A stretch of DNA of 64,000 nt from Streptomyces lasiicapitis. Lineage in GTDB: Bacteria > Actinomycetota > Actinomycetes > Streptomycetales > Streptomycetaceae. Where the stretch lies: assembly GCF_014646335.1 (NCBI RefSeq), contig NZ_BMNG01000013.1, forward strand, positions 1 to 64,000. Reading direction: 5' to 3'. Below, one piece after another: positions 56,037-64,000 of the stretch (position 1 is its first letter; every line of letters starts with the position of its first letter). A program made the translations under genes and the position numbers. The notes beneath the pieces were generated by a model. That model saw only the letters and a program-made list of their open reading frames with translations. It was not told where the DNA came from and did no database searches.

Positions 56037-57438
56037 CCACCTCCGCGATCTCCCGCACCGCCTCCGTGATGCCCGAGCAGGGCAGGTGCGCGTGGCCCAC
56101 GACCAGGGCGGGCGCGGCGGCGTGCGGCCGGGCGTGGAAGGCCGCGCCCCCGCGCACGAGGACCGACCGGGCGAGCGCCCCGGCCACGACTGCGGCTTCG
56201 TCGGCGTGCCGGGGCAGCCGCACGTACGCGTGCAGGCCCGCCGCGCGGCCGATGACGCGGGCCCCGGGCAGATGTCTGCGCACCGCCTCCTCAAGGGCCT
56301 CGCGGCGGTCGCGACCGCGGGCGTTGAGGCGGCGCAGATGGCGGTCGAACAGGCCGCCGCGCAGCAGTTCCGCGAAGGCGAGCTGGGTGAGCGTGTCCGT
56401 GCCCAGGTCCTGCCGGGCGCGCACCCGAAGGAGCTGGTCGAGGAGCGGCCGGGGCGCGGCGATCCAGCCGAGGCGCAGGCCGGGGGCGAGGGTCTTGCTG
56501 GCCGTGCCCGCGTACACGACGCGGTCGGGGGCCTCGCGCTGGAAGGCGAGCGGGCGGATGCCGCCCTGGTCGTACCAGAGCCCGCCGTCGTAGTCGTCCT
56601 CGATCACCCAGCCGCCGGTCTCCCGCGCCCAGCGGGCCAGGGCCTCGCGGCGCTGGGCGGACAGCTTGACGCCGGTGGGGAACTGGTGGGCGGGCGTGAT
56701 CAGTACGGCCCGCACGCCGGACGCGACGAGCGCGTCCACGTCGATGCCCTCCGCGTCCACCGGCAGCGGCACCGGGCGCAGTCCGCTGTCGCGCACGAAC
56801 TGCCGCTGCCCCGGGTGGCCCGGGTCCTCGATGCCGAGCGCCTCGACGCCCTCCTGTGCCAGGACCGCGCACACCAGCGCCAGCGTCTGCGCGAACCCGC
56901 CGACCACCATCACCTGGTCGGCGCCCGTGCGCACGCCCCTCAGCCGGCCCAGGCAGTGGGCGAGTTCGCTGCGCAGGCCCGCCTCGCCGGCCAGCGGCGG
57001 ATAGCCGTGGTCGGTGGCGTCCGCGCGGTTCAGGACCCGCTGGTAGCAGCTCAGCCACTCGCGGCGCGGGAACGCCGAGAAGTTGCGGCCGCCCGGTCTC
57101 AGGTCCCAGCGGACGCCCGGCACATGGGCGTCGGGGCCCTGGTCGAGGAGCGCGGGCACGACCGGCCCCACGGCGGCAGCCGCGTCCAGGTGCTCCACCA
57201 CACGCGTGCCCGCGCCCCGCACCGCCTCCAGATAGCCCTCGGCGACGAGCTGCCCGAACGCCTCGACGACCACGCTGCGCGAGACGCCCAGGTCGTCCGC
57301 GAGGCGGCGGCTGGACGGCAGCCGGGTGCCGGGGTGCAGAATGCCCTCCGCTATCTCCTTTCTGATGAAACGCTGTATCTGCGAGGTCAGGGACTGCTTT
57401 GATTCCCTGACGACGTCCACCGCGATGTGCAGGGCCAC
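56023..57438 (-). CDS. MocR/GabR-type GntR regulator with aminotransferase domain
   Basis: This 471-residue protein has an N-terminal GntR winged helix at about 15-80 (LTSQIQRFIRKEIAEGILHPGTRLPSSRRLADDLGVSRSVVVEAFGQL). A class I aminotransferase-like domain follows, with PLP lysine in YAGTASKTLAPGLRLGW near residue 310 and VIEDDYDGG. The MocR family senses PLP adducts of amino acids. GTG 57438 follows GGAGGGG. It is divergent from trpD across a 153-bp gap with a spaced direct repeat typical of GabR/PdxR operators, so it probably controls the cluster's trp branch. Confidence 0.92.
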   Translation of the reverse strand: MALHIAVDVVRESKQSLTSQIQRFIRKEIAEGILHPGTRLPSSRRLADDLGVSRSVVVEAFGQLVAEGYLEAVRGAGTRVVEHLDAAAAVGPVVPALLDQGPDAHVPGVRWDLRPGGRNFSAFPRREWLSCYQRVLNRADATDHGYPPLAGEAGLRSELAHCLGRLRGVRTGADQVMVVGGFAQTLALVCAVLAQEGVEALGIEDPGHPGQRQFVRDSGLRPVPLPVDAEGIDVDALVASGVRAVLITPAHQFPTGVKLSAQRREALARWARETGGWVIEDDYDGGLWYDQGGIRPLAFQREAPDRVVYAGTASKTLAPGLRLGWIAAPRPLLDQLLRVRARQDLGTDTLTQLAFAELLRGGLFDRHLRRLNARGRDRREALEEAVRRHLPGARVIGRAAGLHAYVRLPRHADEAAVVAGALARSVLVRGGAAFHARPHAAAPALVVGHAHLPCSGITEAVREIAEVVRGR

Positions 57439-57480
57439 GGCCCCTCCCTCTCCTGTGCTCCGTGAACTCCTTCGAGTTCT

Positions 57481-57523
57481 TCTGGAATTGGCCCGTACGG
57501 CTCCTCGGAAAGTGGTCTGGAAT
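57481..57523. promoter_or_regulatory. Direct repeat TCTGGAAT x2, candidate MocR operator
   Basis: TCTGGAAT occurs at 57481-57488 and 57516-57523, 35 bp start to start, midway between the MocR gene and trpD. Direct repeats spaced about three helical turns apart are typical of GabR-type binding sites. A partial inverted copy (CTCCAGAAT) follows near 57538. Confidence 0.55.
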
Positions 57524-57591
57524 GTGCGTCCGCCGCTCTCCAGAATGAAAGGGACGTGCACTTCTTCTTCGAGGATTCGAGGAGAATTCCC

Positions 57592-58680
57592 GTGACTGCC
57601 GACGTGACTGGCGACGAGACTGCCGACGAGACACAGGGCCGTACCTGGCCGGAACTGCTGAACGCGCTGCTGAGCCGCAGGGATCTGTCCGCGGCGGAGA
57701 CCGCCTGGGCGATGGATCAGGTGATGTCGGGCGCCGCGGGGCCCGCGCGGCTCGCGGGTCTGATGGTGGCGCTGCGCGCCAAGGGCGAGACGGTCGAGGA
57801 GATCGACGGTCTCGTCGACGCCATGTACGCCCACGCCGTGCCGCTGGACGTGGCCGGGCCCGCGCTCGACATCGTCGGCACCGGCGGCGACGGCTCCCAC
57901 AGCGTCAACGTCTCCACGATGTCGGCCGTCGTCGCGGCCGGTGCCGGGGCGCGCGTCGTCAAGCACGGCAACCGCTCGGCGTCCTCCGCGTGCGGCTCCG
58001 CCGATGTCCTGGAGGAGCTGGGGGTCGCGCTCGACCTGCCGGCGCCGGAGATCGCGGACGTCGCCGAGGAGGTGGGCATCACCTTCTGCTTCGCGCCGCT
58101 GTTCCACCCGGCCATGCGGCACGCGGCCGGGCCGCGCCGCGAGCTCGGCATCCGCACGGTGTTCAACATCCTGGGTCCGCTGACCAACCCCGCCTCGCCC
58201 GTGGCCCGTGCGGTGGGCGTGGCCGACGCGCGGCTCGCGCCGCTGCTCGCGGGGGTGCTCGCGCGGCGGGGTGTCTCGGCGCTTGTCTTCCGGGGCGACG
58301 ACGGGATGGACGAGCTGACGGTCACGACTACCTCCACGGTCTGGTCGGTCTCCGGCTCCGAGGTGCGCGAGGAGTCCTTCGACCCGCGGGACATCGGCTT
58401 GGCCCACGCCGGCGCGGACGCCCTGCGCGGCGGCGACCGGGCGCACAACGCGCGCGTGGCCCGGGAGTTGTTCGCGGGAACGCGGGGCCCGGTCAGGGAC
58501 GCGGTGCTGCTGTCCGCCGCCGCGGGTCTCGCGGCGCTCGAACCCAGCGGACGCCCGGTGACGGAACGCATCGCGGACGGCATGGAGAGGGCGGCCGAGT
58601 CCATCGACTCGGGGTCGGCGGCCGCGGTCCTCGACCGCTGGGCGACGGTCACGACGAAGCGGCAAAATCACGGGAGTTGA
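57592..58680 (+). CDS. trpD: Anthranilate phosphoribosyltransferase
   Basis: This 362-residue enzyme transfers phosphoribose from PRPP to anthranilate. Diagnostic motifs are the PRPP loop GTGGDGSHSVNVST near 105, VKHGNRSASSACGSADVLE near 130 and FNILGPLTNPA near 200. GTG 57592 with GGAG upstream is preferred over GTG 57556. The N-terminal 15 residues are acidic and poorly conserved. It faces trpC convergently across a hairpin and tandem repeat. Confidence 0.94.
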   Translation: MTADVTGDETADETQGRTWPELLNALLSRRDLSAAETAWAMDQVMSGAAGPARLAGLMVALRAKGETVEEIDGLVDAMYAHAVPLDVAGPALDIVGTGGDGSHSVNVSTMSAVVAAGAGARVVKHGNRSASSACGSADVLEELGVALDLPAPEIADVAEEVGITFCFAPLFHPAMRHAAGPRRELGIRTVFNILGPLTNPASPVARAVGVADARLAPLLAGVLARRGVSALVFRGDDGMDELTVTTTSTVWSVSGSEVREESFDPRDIGLAHAGADALRGGDRAHNARVARELFAGTRGPVRDAVLLSAAAGLAALEPSGRPVTERIADGMERAAESIDSGSAAAVLDRWATVTTKRQNHGS

Positions 58681-58702
58681 GGGCGGGCGTGGCAAAGAAG
58701 CC

Positions 58703-58800
58703 GAGGGACTCTCAGGGAAACCGGGAGTCCCTCAGGTACGGGGCCCTTCAGGTACGAGAGCCCCTCACGTACAGCGGCCCCTCACGTACACAGCAGGTCC
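58703..58800. terminator. Hairpin plus four 16-17 bp tandem repeats between convergent trpD and trpC
   Basis: A 9-bp stem GAGGGACTC/GAGTCCCTC (58703-58711 with 58725-58733) has a 13-base loop and could terminate both genes. It merges into four degenerate copies of CCYTCASGTACR, with GTAC at 58736, 58752, 58769 and 58786. The repeats account for the entire remaining gap. Confidence 0.7.
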
Positions 58801-58801
58801 G

Positions 58802-59650
58802 TCACGGAGACGTCACCACCCCGCCCCGCCCGCCGCCAAGGCGCCCCGCGGCCACCAGCTCCGCCACCGCCTTCCTGCTGTCGCCCCCCGTCACCACGGA
58901 TTCGCCGACCAGGATCGCGTCGGCGCCCTGCGCGGCGTACGCCACCGCGTCCTGGGGGCCGCGGACGCCGGACTCGGCTATGCGCACGACGCCTTCCGGG
59001 ATCTCCGGGGCGAGGCGGGCGAACACGCCGCGGTCCATTTCCAGGGTGCGCAGGTCGCGGGCGTTGACGCCTATGACCCAGGCGCCTGCGTCCAGGGCAC
59101 GCTTGACCTCCGTCTCGTCGTGCACCTCCACCAGCGGCGTCAGGCCTATCTCGGCAGCCAGGGCCAACAGCTCGGCGAGCAGCGGCTGTTCGAGGGCGGC
59201 GACGATGAGCAGCGCCAGGTCCGCGCCGTGCGCGCGCGTCTCCCAGAGCTGATACGCGTCGACTATGAAGTCCTTGCGAAGCAGCGGCACCCGCACCCGC
59301 GCGCCCACCGCGTCCAGGTCGGCGAGGGAGCCGCCGAAGCGGTGCCGCTCGGTCAGGACGCTGATCGCGGCGGCGCCGCCCGCCTCGTACTCGGCGGCGA
59401 GGCCCGCCGGGTCGAGGATGTCGGCCAAGCGGTCCCCGGGCCGGCACGGCACGCTCGACAGATGCGTCGGGCTGTTCCGCTTGACCTCGGCGATGACCTT
59501 CAGGCCGTCGGCCCCGGAGAGCAGCGCGGCGCAGTCGAGACCCGGGCCGACCTCGGCCACCCGGTCCGACAGCTCCGCCTCCGGAATCAGCCGGCGCCGC
59601 TTCGCCAGATCGGCGCGCACCGCCCCGATGATCTCGTCGAGCGCGTTCAT
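58802..59650 (-). CDS. trpC: Indole-3-glycerol phosphate synthase
   Basis: This 282-residue TIM barrel has KVIAEVKRNSPT near residue 50 (usually KR-A-SPS), VPLLRKDFIVDAYQLWETRAHGADLALLI near 120, VIGVNARDLRTLEMD near 190 and ILVGESVV near the C-terminus. It converts carboxyphenylamino-deoxyribulose phosphate to indoleglycerol phosphate. The product still needs TrpF/PriA and TrpAB activities, which must come from elsewhere. ATG 59650 is preceded by GGGGAAGG. Confidence 0.94.
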   Translation of the reverse strand: MNALDEIIGAVRADLAKRRRLIPEAELSDRVAEVGPGLDCAALLSGADGLKVIAEVKRNSPTHLSSVPCRPGDRLADILDPAGLAAEYEAGGAAAISVLTERHRFGGSLADLDAVGARVRVPLLRKDFIVDAYQLWETRAHGADLALLIVAALEQPLLAELLALAAEIGLTPLVEVHDETEVKRALDAGAWVIGVNARDLRTLEMDRGVFARLAPEIPEGVVRIAESGVRGPQDAVAYAAQGADAILVGESVVTGGDSRKAVAELVAAGRLGGGRGGVVTSP

Positions 59651-59850
59651 CCATGCGTCCTTCCCCTATGCCAACAAACCTAAGGACGGCAGGAGCGCCG
59701 GACCACACCCTTTAGCGTTCGATGAAAGTCCCAGGTGGGACGGGTCGAACAGACAGCACAGACAGCACAGGCGGAAGGGTGGTCCGGCTCCCGGCCGCCG
59801 AGCCGCGAAGCCGCGCGCGACCCGCTTCCCCGTTGGGCGGGCCGCGCGGC

Positions 59851-60885
59851 TCAGGTCATCGACACCACCACCTTGCGCGTGCCGGTGAAGGACTCCCGGC
59901 CGTGCAGGACGGACATGTTGTCGACGATCATGATGTCGCCGGTCTCCCACGGCTCCGCGATCCGGTGCGCCCGCTGGGCCGCGCGCACCTCGGCCAGGTC
60001 CTCGTCGGTGAGCGGCGCGCCGTCGGCGTACGTGATCCAGTGCGGGAGTTCGTCGTAGCTGTCGATGAGGGAGAGCAGGGTCTCGGCCTCCTCCGGCGGC
60101 AGGTTGGACGGGTGCCACTGGTCGGCCTGGTTGAACCAGGTGTCGCGGCCGGTGCGGGGGTTCTTGCGGATGCCGGGCCGGTGCTGGCGCACCCGCAGGC
60201 CGCCGTCGCCGGTCCACTCGAACTCGGCGTCGGAGGCGGTCAGGAACTCCTCGACGACCGCCTTGTCCTCGGTCTCGAAGGTGGCCTGCCAGGACTTGCC
60301 GAGCCCGAAGCCGCCGTGCAGGAACTGGTGGTAGACGACGCCGTCCGCGAACCGCGCACGCACCTCGGGCGAAAGCCCGCCGAGCAGCGCCTCGCCGTCG
60401 CACACCGGGGTCGCGCCGCCGGTGTCGGGGGCGTCCAGGCAGCAGAAGTACAGCCGCGTCGGCCACTTGGCGGCGTACGACATCTCGTTGTGCAGGGAGA
60501 TGTCGTAGCGCGCCGGGTACTCGGTGGACGTGAACACGCCGTCGGACACGGTGGCGCGCGGGGTGTTGCCGCCGCGGTAGCTGTCGATGAGGGAGTCGCC
60601 GAAGCGGGTGACGGTGCGGTGGAAGGCGGCGGCGTCGGCGATGCCGAGGCCGCGGACGAGCACCGCGCCGCACTCGGCGATCAGCTCGTCGGCCCGCACG
60701 CGCACTTCCTCCCAGGAGTCGGATCCTCCGCTTCCGGCCCCCTTACCCAGCTGATCGCTGCCGAAGTCTCCGTCCACGGAGCCGAGTTCCACACCCGCGG
60801 CGAAGTCCCACTCCGCCGCGAAGGCCCCGTCGACGTGCAGCACGGCAAGCGTCGTGCCTCCCACTGTGCGCCTCTCGTCACGCAT
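59851..60885 (-). CDS. TauD/TfdA-family Fe(II)/2-oxoglutarate dioxygenase, SyrP-like
   Basis: This 344-residue non-haem iron enzyme has the facial-triad motif SLHNEMSYAAKWP (H-x-E) near residue 185 and the distal histidine in VLHGRESF near 330. 2-oxoglutarate-binding Arg is expected in the C-terminal strand. The pattern YRGGNTPR, TEYPARYDISLHNE and GGATPVCDGEAL resembles SyrP-type aspartate beta-hydroxylases of NRPS pathways, so beta-hydroxylation of a carrier-bound amino acid is the best guess. It overlaps the P450 gene by 8 bp (ATGCGTGA), so the two are cotranslated. Confidence 0.88.
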   Translation of the reverse strand: MRDERRTVGGTTLAVLHVDGAFAAEWDFAAGVELGSVDGDFGSDQLGKGAGSGGSDSWEEVRVRADELIAECGAVLVRGLGIADAAAFHRTVTRFGDSLIDSYRGGNTPRATVSDGVFTSTEYPARYDISLHNEMSYAAKWPTRLYFCCLDAPDTGGATPVCDGEALLGGLSPEVRARFADGVVYHQFLHGGFGLGKSWQATFETEDKAVVEEFLTASDAEFEWTGDGGLRVRQHRPGIRKNPRTGRDTWFNQADQWHPSNLPPEEAETLLSLIDSYDELPHWITYADGAPLTDEDLAEVRAAQRAHRIAEPWETGDIMIVDNMSVLHGRESFTGTRKVVVSMT

Positions 60886-62134
60886 CGCCGTCCGTCCCTT
60901 CCGTGGCCCGCTCCGCCGTGAGGGCGACGGGCAGACCGCTGTAGCCGTGCACGAAGTTGGAGTAGAGCCGCCGCGCGGGACCGCGCAGTTCGACCCGCGC
61001 GACCTGGTCGCGCAACGCCTCGACCATGGCGTTCACATGGACCCGGCCGAGGAACGCGCCGAGGCAGAAGTGCGGCCCGTGCCCGAAGACGACGTGCTTG
61101 TTGGGGCTGCGCCCCACGTCGAAGGAGTACGGATCGGCGAAGACGTCCTCGTCGAAGTTGGCGGAGCTGTTCCACAGCGTCACCACGTCGCCCGCCTTGA
61201 TGACCTTCTCCCGCAGGGGTACGTCGACGAGGGCGCGCCGCCCGAAGTGCATGGCGGGCGTGGTCCAGCGCAGGATCTCCTCGGTGGCGCTGTCGGAGGT
61301 GACGTCGCCCGTCTTGAGGCGGCGCCACTGCTCCGGGTTCTCGGCGAGCGCGATGAGGCCGCCGGCCAGGGACATCCGGGTGGACTCGTCGCCGCCGAGG
61401 ATGAGGCTGTAGCAGTTGAAGATGATCTCGTCCTCGGTCAGCGGCTCGCCGTCGACTGTCGCGGTGGCCAGGACGCTGATGACGTCCTCGCCGGGGTTCC
61501 TGCGCCGCTCGGCGGCGAGCCCGGAGAGATAGAGCAGGATCTCGTTGCGCGCCATCAGCGATTCCATCTCGCTGTCCGCACTGTCGTGCCGGGACAGCGT
61601 CTGGGTGTTCCATTCGACCAGACGCGGCCGGTCGGCGTAGGGGATGTCCATCAGGTCGCCCATGGTGTGGATCGGTACGTGATCGGCGACGTCGGTCACG
61701 AAGTCGGCTTCGCCCGAATCGACGGCGCGGGCGACGAGTTCGCGGGTGTGCCGGTGCACGCCGTCCACGACGGGCTGGAGCACGCGCGGCGCGAAGGACT
61801 TCAGCATGAGGTTGCGGATCGCGCGGTGCCGCGGCCCGTCGGTGACCGCGAGCATCTTGCCCGCGGCGGAGTCGCCGCCCTGGAGCAGCGTGGCGAGGAC
61901 GTTGCCCTTCTCGGAGGTGAACCGCTTGTTGTCGCGGTAGACGGCGACGGCGTCCTCGTACTTGGACACCACCCAGAAGCCGGGCGCGCGCTCGGTGGCC
62001 GGGTGCCAGTGGACGGGGCTGAGCTCGCGGAACCGCCGCCACAGGGCGTGCGTGTCCACGTCGTGGAAGGTGCGGGGGTCGGTGAGGTCGACGGCCGCCG
62101 GGTCCGGCGGCGCCAACACCTGGGGTGCGGGCAT
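60878..62134 (-). CDS. Cytochrome P450
   Basis: This 418-residue bacterial class I P450 has an I-helix LILGGDESTRMSLAGG near residue 250, where the usual AGxxT reads GGDEST. The ExxR motif is EEILRW near 285, and the haem-binding loop FGHGPHFCLGAFLGR has its axial Cys near 355. It needs ferredoxin partners from outside the window. In NRPS clusters such enzymes hydroxylate carrier-bound residues or crosslink aromatic side chains. ATG 62134 follows AAGGAAG. It lies 48 bp downstream of the permease gene in one operon. Confidence 0.94.
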   Translation of the reverse strand: MPAPQVLAPPDPAAVDLTDPRTFHDVDTHALWRRFRELSPVHWHPATERAPGFWVVSKYEDAVAVYRDNKRFTSEKGNVLATLLQGGDSAAGKMLAVTDGPRHRAIRNLMLKSFAPRVLQPVVDGVHRHTRELVARAVDSGEADFVTDVADHVPIHTMGDLMDIPYADRPRLVEWNTQTLSRHDSADSEMESLMARNEILLYLSGLAAERRRNPGEDVISVLATATVDGEPLTEDEIIFNCYSLILGGDESTRMSLAGGLIALAENPEQWRRLKTGDVTSDSATEEILRWTTPAMHFGRRALVDVPLREKVIKAGDVVTLWNSSANFDEDVFADPYSFDVGRSPNKHVVFGHGPHFCLGAFLGRVHVNAMVEALRDQVARVELRGPARRLYSNFVHGYSGLPVALTAERATEGTDGDA

Positions 62135-62182
62135 GAGTTGACTTCCTTCAGGCTTCGCTTGCGGCTTCGGGGGGCGGCAGGC

Positions 62183-63100
62183 TCAGGAGCCCGCGGTACG
62201 GAACCGGCGCAGGCTCACGACCACGCAGGTCGCGAAGAGCACGCTCAGGGTGAGGGCCACGACGACCAGCGGATGCTCGCCGGGGAAGCCGCCGCCGGTG
62301 GTGGCCGGGTTGCCCCACAGGTCGCGGCAGGAGGCGATGACGGCGCTCACCGGGTTCCACTCGGCGACCGGCCGGACGGCGCCCGGCATGGACTGCGGCG
62401 CGAGGAACGCGCTGGACAGGAACGGCAGCACGACCACGATGAACGGCGCGACCACGCTGATGGTCTCCACGCTGCGCAGTGTCATCGCGAGCAGCACGCC
62501 GAGCCAGAGCATCGCGTACAGGAAGAGCGCGACGATCCCGAACCCGGCGAGCGTGGAGAGGAGTCCGGTGTGCGACCGCCACCCGAGGGCGAGGCCCGCG
62601 CCCGCCGTGACGGCGAGCCCGGCGAGCCCCACGAGGAGGTCGGCCAGCGTGTAGCCGAACGGCACCGCGGATCTGCTGATCGGCAGCGACCGGAACCGAT
62701 CGACGAGCCCGCCCCGCAGATCCATGGCGATGGACACCGCGGTCGGCCCGACGCAGGCAAGACCGACCTGCACGGCGCCGCCCGCGAAGACGTACTCGGT
62801 GTACTCGCCGCCCGCGGGCAGCGTGATCGCGTCCCGGAACAGATAGCCGAGCAGCACCAGCGACACCAGCGGATTGAGTACGACGCCGATCGCGCGGCCG
62901 GGCGCCCGGCTCAGCCTGCGCAGGCGGCGCCCGGCGACGGCGAGGACTTCGGTGAGCACGGCGGCGGGCCCGGACCGGGCGGCCGGAAGACCGGGACCCG
63001 CAGAACCACCGGAGCCGCCAGGCCCCACGGGGCCGGGCCGCCCGCCGGGACGCCCCGCCCCGTCAGTACGACCCGACTCCGTCAGCGTCGTCGCCGTCAT
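62183..63100 (-). CDS. ABC-2 type transporter permease (DrrB-like)
   Basis: This 305-residue membrane protein begins with a 40-residue Gly/Pro-rich tail. Six hydrophobic segments follow, among them IGVVLNPLVSLVLLGYLF and VVAPFIVVVLPFLSSAFL, with the ABC-2 motif LVDRFRSLPISRSAV near 145. It likely exports the peptide product and gives self-resistance. No ATPase gene is in the window; its partner should lie beyond the right edge. ATG 63100 overlaps the NRPS stop by ATGA. Confidence 0.9.
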   Translation of the reverse strand: MTATTLTESGRTDGAGRPGGRPGPVGPGGSGGSAGPGLPAARSGPAAVLTEVLAVAGRRLRRLSRAPGRAIGVVLNPLVSLVLLGYLFRDAITLPAGGEYTEYVFAGGAVQVGLACVGPTAVSIAMDLRGGLVDRFRSLPISRSAVPFGYTLADLLVGLAGLAVTAGAGLALGWRSHTGLLSTLAGFGIVALFLYAMLWLGVLLAMTLRSVETISVVAPFIVVVLPFLSSAFLAPQSMPGAVRPVAEWNPVSAVIASCRDLWGNPATTGGGFPGEHPLVVVALTLSVLFATCVVVSLRRFRTAGS

Positions 63101-64000
63101 GACGTCTCACGCCCCTCCGACTCGGCCTGCGCGCGGTCCAGTTCGGCCCCGACGATCGGCCCGATCTCCGCCAGCGGGCCCGGGTCGAGCATGTCGTCGT
63201 GGGCGCACTCGACGCGGTGGACGGCCGGCTCGGCCGCGCAGTACGGCTCCCACAGCCGTTCCTTGTCCGTCACGTCGCCCCAGGGCGAGTGCTCGGCGAG
63301 GAACAGGAGCATCCGGCCGTCGAAGGCGCCCGGGGTGTAGTCGGGGATGATCGCCTGGTGCCGCGCCATGAGCCGCAGCATCCGGCCCATGCGCTCCTCC
63401 CCCAGCCGTGCGAGGGAGTTGCCGTCGCGCCGCAGCACGCCGATGACGTCGTCGGGGGTGAGGTCGCGGTCGCCGAACTCCGAGCGGTGGTGCCCGATCC
63501 CCTCCAGGAACCAGGCGAGCATGTTCTGCTCCCCACCTCGGGTGTCGGCCACTCCGGTACGCGGATACGAGTCGAGGTTGGCCACCAGACCGACCTCGTC
63601 CCCGGCCGCGCGCAACTGCACGGCGATCTCGTACGCGACGATCCCGCCGAACGACCATCCGACGAGGTGGTACGGGCCGGTGGGCCGTACGCCCTTGATG
63701 AGCCCGACGTACGCGGCGCCGATGTCCTCGATGCTGTCCGGCAGCGGGGCGCCCGCGACGACGGCCGGCGCCTGGATGCCGTACACCGGGTGCTCGGCGT
63801 CGATGTACGGGGTGAGCGGCAGGTACGACAGAGCGAGTCCGACGCCGCTGTGCAGGCAGAACACGGGCGGGCGCGAGCCGGTCCCGCGCAAGGGGAGCAC
63901 GGTCGCGAAGGGGTCGGCGTCCTCGTCGTCCGCGGCCACCTCGTCGATGGCGGCGGCGACGATCTGCGTGGTGCCGCGCGGGGCCGGGGTCGGCTGCGGT
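63097..64000 (-). CDS. C-terminal thioesterase region of a large NRPS (cut by the window edge)
   Basis: The 3' 301 codons of a longer gene read leftward; the frame is open to the edge, so the upstream modules lie outside. A linker (TTQIVAAAIDEVAADDEDADPF) precedes a type I thioesterase: PPVFCLHSGVGLALSYLPL, the nucleophile in YHLVGWSFGGIVAYEIAVQL, Asp in the LLFLAEHSPWGD/DMLDPG region and a His in ECAHDDML. Unlike the small NRPS at 43518-46871, this domain keeps its serine and is the probable release or cyclisation catalyst. Confidence 0.88.
   Translation of the reverse strand, partial: PQPTPAPRGTTQIVAAAIDEVAADDEDADPFATVLPLRGTGSRPPVFCLHSGVGLALSYLPLTPYIDAEHPVYGIQAPAVVAGAPLPDSIEDIGAAYVGLIKGVRPTGPYHLVGWSFGGIVAYEIAVQLRAAGDEVGLVANLDSYPRTGVADTRGGEQNMLAWFLEGIGHHRSEFGDRDLTPDDVIGVLRRDGNSLARLGEERMGRMLRLMARHQAIIPDYTPGAFDGRMLLFLAEHSPWGDVTDKERLWEPYCAAEPAVHRVECAHDDMLDPGPLAEIGPIVGAELDRAQAESEGRETS

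Overview
This window is high-GC actinobacterial DNA, almost certainly from a Streptomyces chromosome. The evidence is strongly GC-biased third codon positions, GTG/TTG starts, 4-bp ATGA/GTGA gene overlaps, TTA codons used as rare regulatory codons, and a gene order recognisable from the Streptomyces core chromosome: adpA-orn-tRNA-His, then cebR-cebEFG-bglC, cdgA and ehuBCDA. Everything was read directly from the sequence; no database search was run.

Layout. 1-2.6 kb: the developmental regulator adpA (one in-frame TTA codon) with orn and tRNA-His. 2.6-4.5 kb: a TetR repressor divergent from a glyoxalase-fold protein across a paired operator, and a pyridoxamine-oxidase-fold protein. 4.6-10.7 kb: the cellobiose regulon (CebR, the CebEFG importer, a GH1 beta-glucosidase) with two CebR boxes. 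10.7-16.2 kb: a secreted CBM2-GH18 chitinase-like enzyme, a two-component system, a secreted protein of unknown role and a spermidine-synthase-fold enzyme. 16.3-20.6 kb: hypothetical genes, an HTH-TPR regulator, a histidine phosphatase and a PAP2 phosphatase. 20.4-24.7 kb: a tightly coupled trio made of a PD-(D/E)XK nuclease, an unrecognised protein and an SF1 helicase. 25-31 kb: small conserved genes, tRNA-Lys, an M6 metalloprotease, the c-di-GMP enzyme CdgA and a LysR regulator. 31-42.4 kb: a catabolic/uptake region with a flavin oxidoreductase, two EutA-like proteins, a 2-hydroxyacid dehydrogenase, an amidase, a DUF3830 protein, the Ehu ectoine-type ABC importer and an IclR regulator. It is peppered with a dispersed intergenic repeat.

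42.4-64 kb: immediately after a second, identical tRNA-Lys gene lies a nonribosomal peptide cluster that runs off the right edge. Its left operon combines a threonine-kinase-like GHMP kinase, a cysteine-synthase-like PLP enzyme, an argininosuccinate-lyase homologue and an ATP-grasp ligase with an adenylation-PCP-thioesterase protein. This gene set fits supply and loading of 2,3-diaminobutyrate. The middle carries a dedicated tryptophan branch (class II DAHP synthase, TrpE, TrpG, TrpD, TrpC) under a MocR-type regulator. The right part holds a SyrP-like Fe/2-oxoglutarate hydroxylase, a P450, an ABC-2 permease and the terminal thioesterase region of a large NRPS. The product is predicted to be a peptide containing Trp (or an anthranilate-derived unit) and 2,3-diaminobutyrate, with at least one hydroxylated residue. 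A striking detail is that the thioesterase domain of the small NRPS has glycine in place of its catalytic serine.

The strongest candidates for under-described biology are this NRPS with the inactive-looking thioesterase and the nuclease/helicase trio at 20.4-24.7 kb. Small-scale oddities include stop-codon-bearing tandem duplications after several genes and a repeat that supplies the stop codon of the amidase gene.
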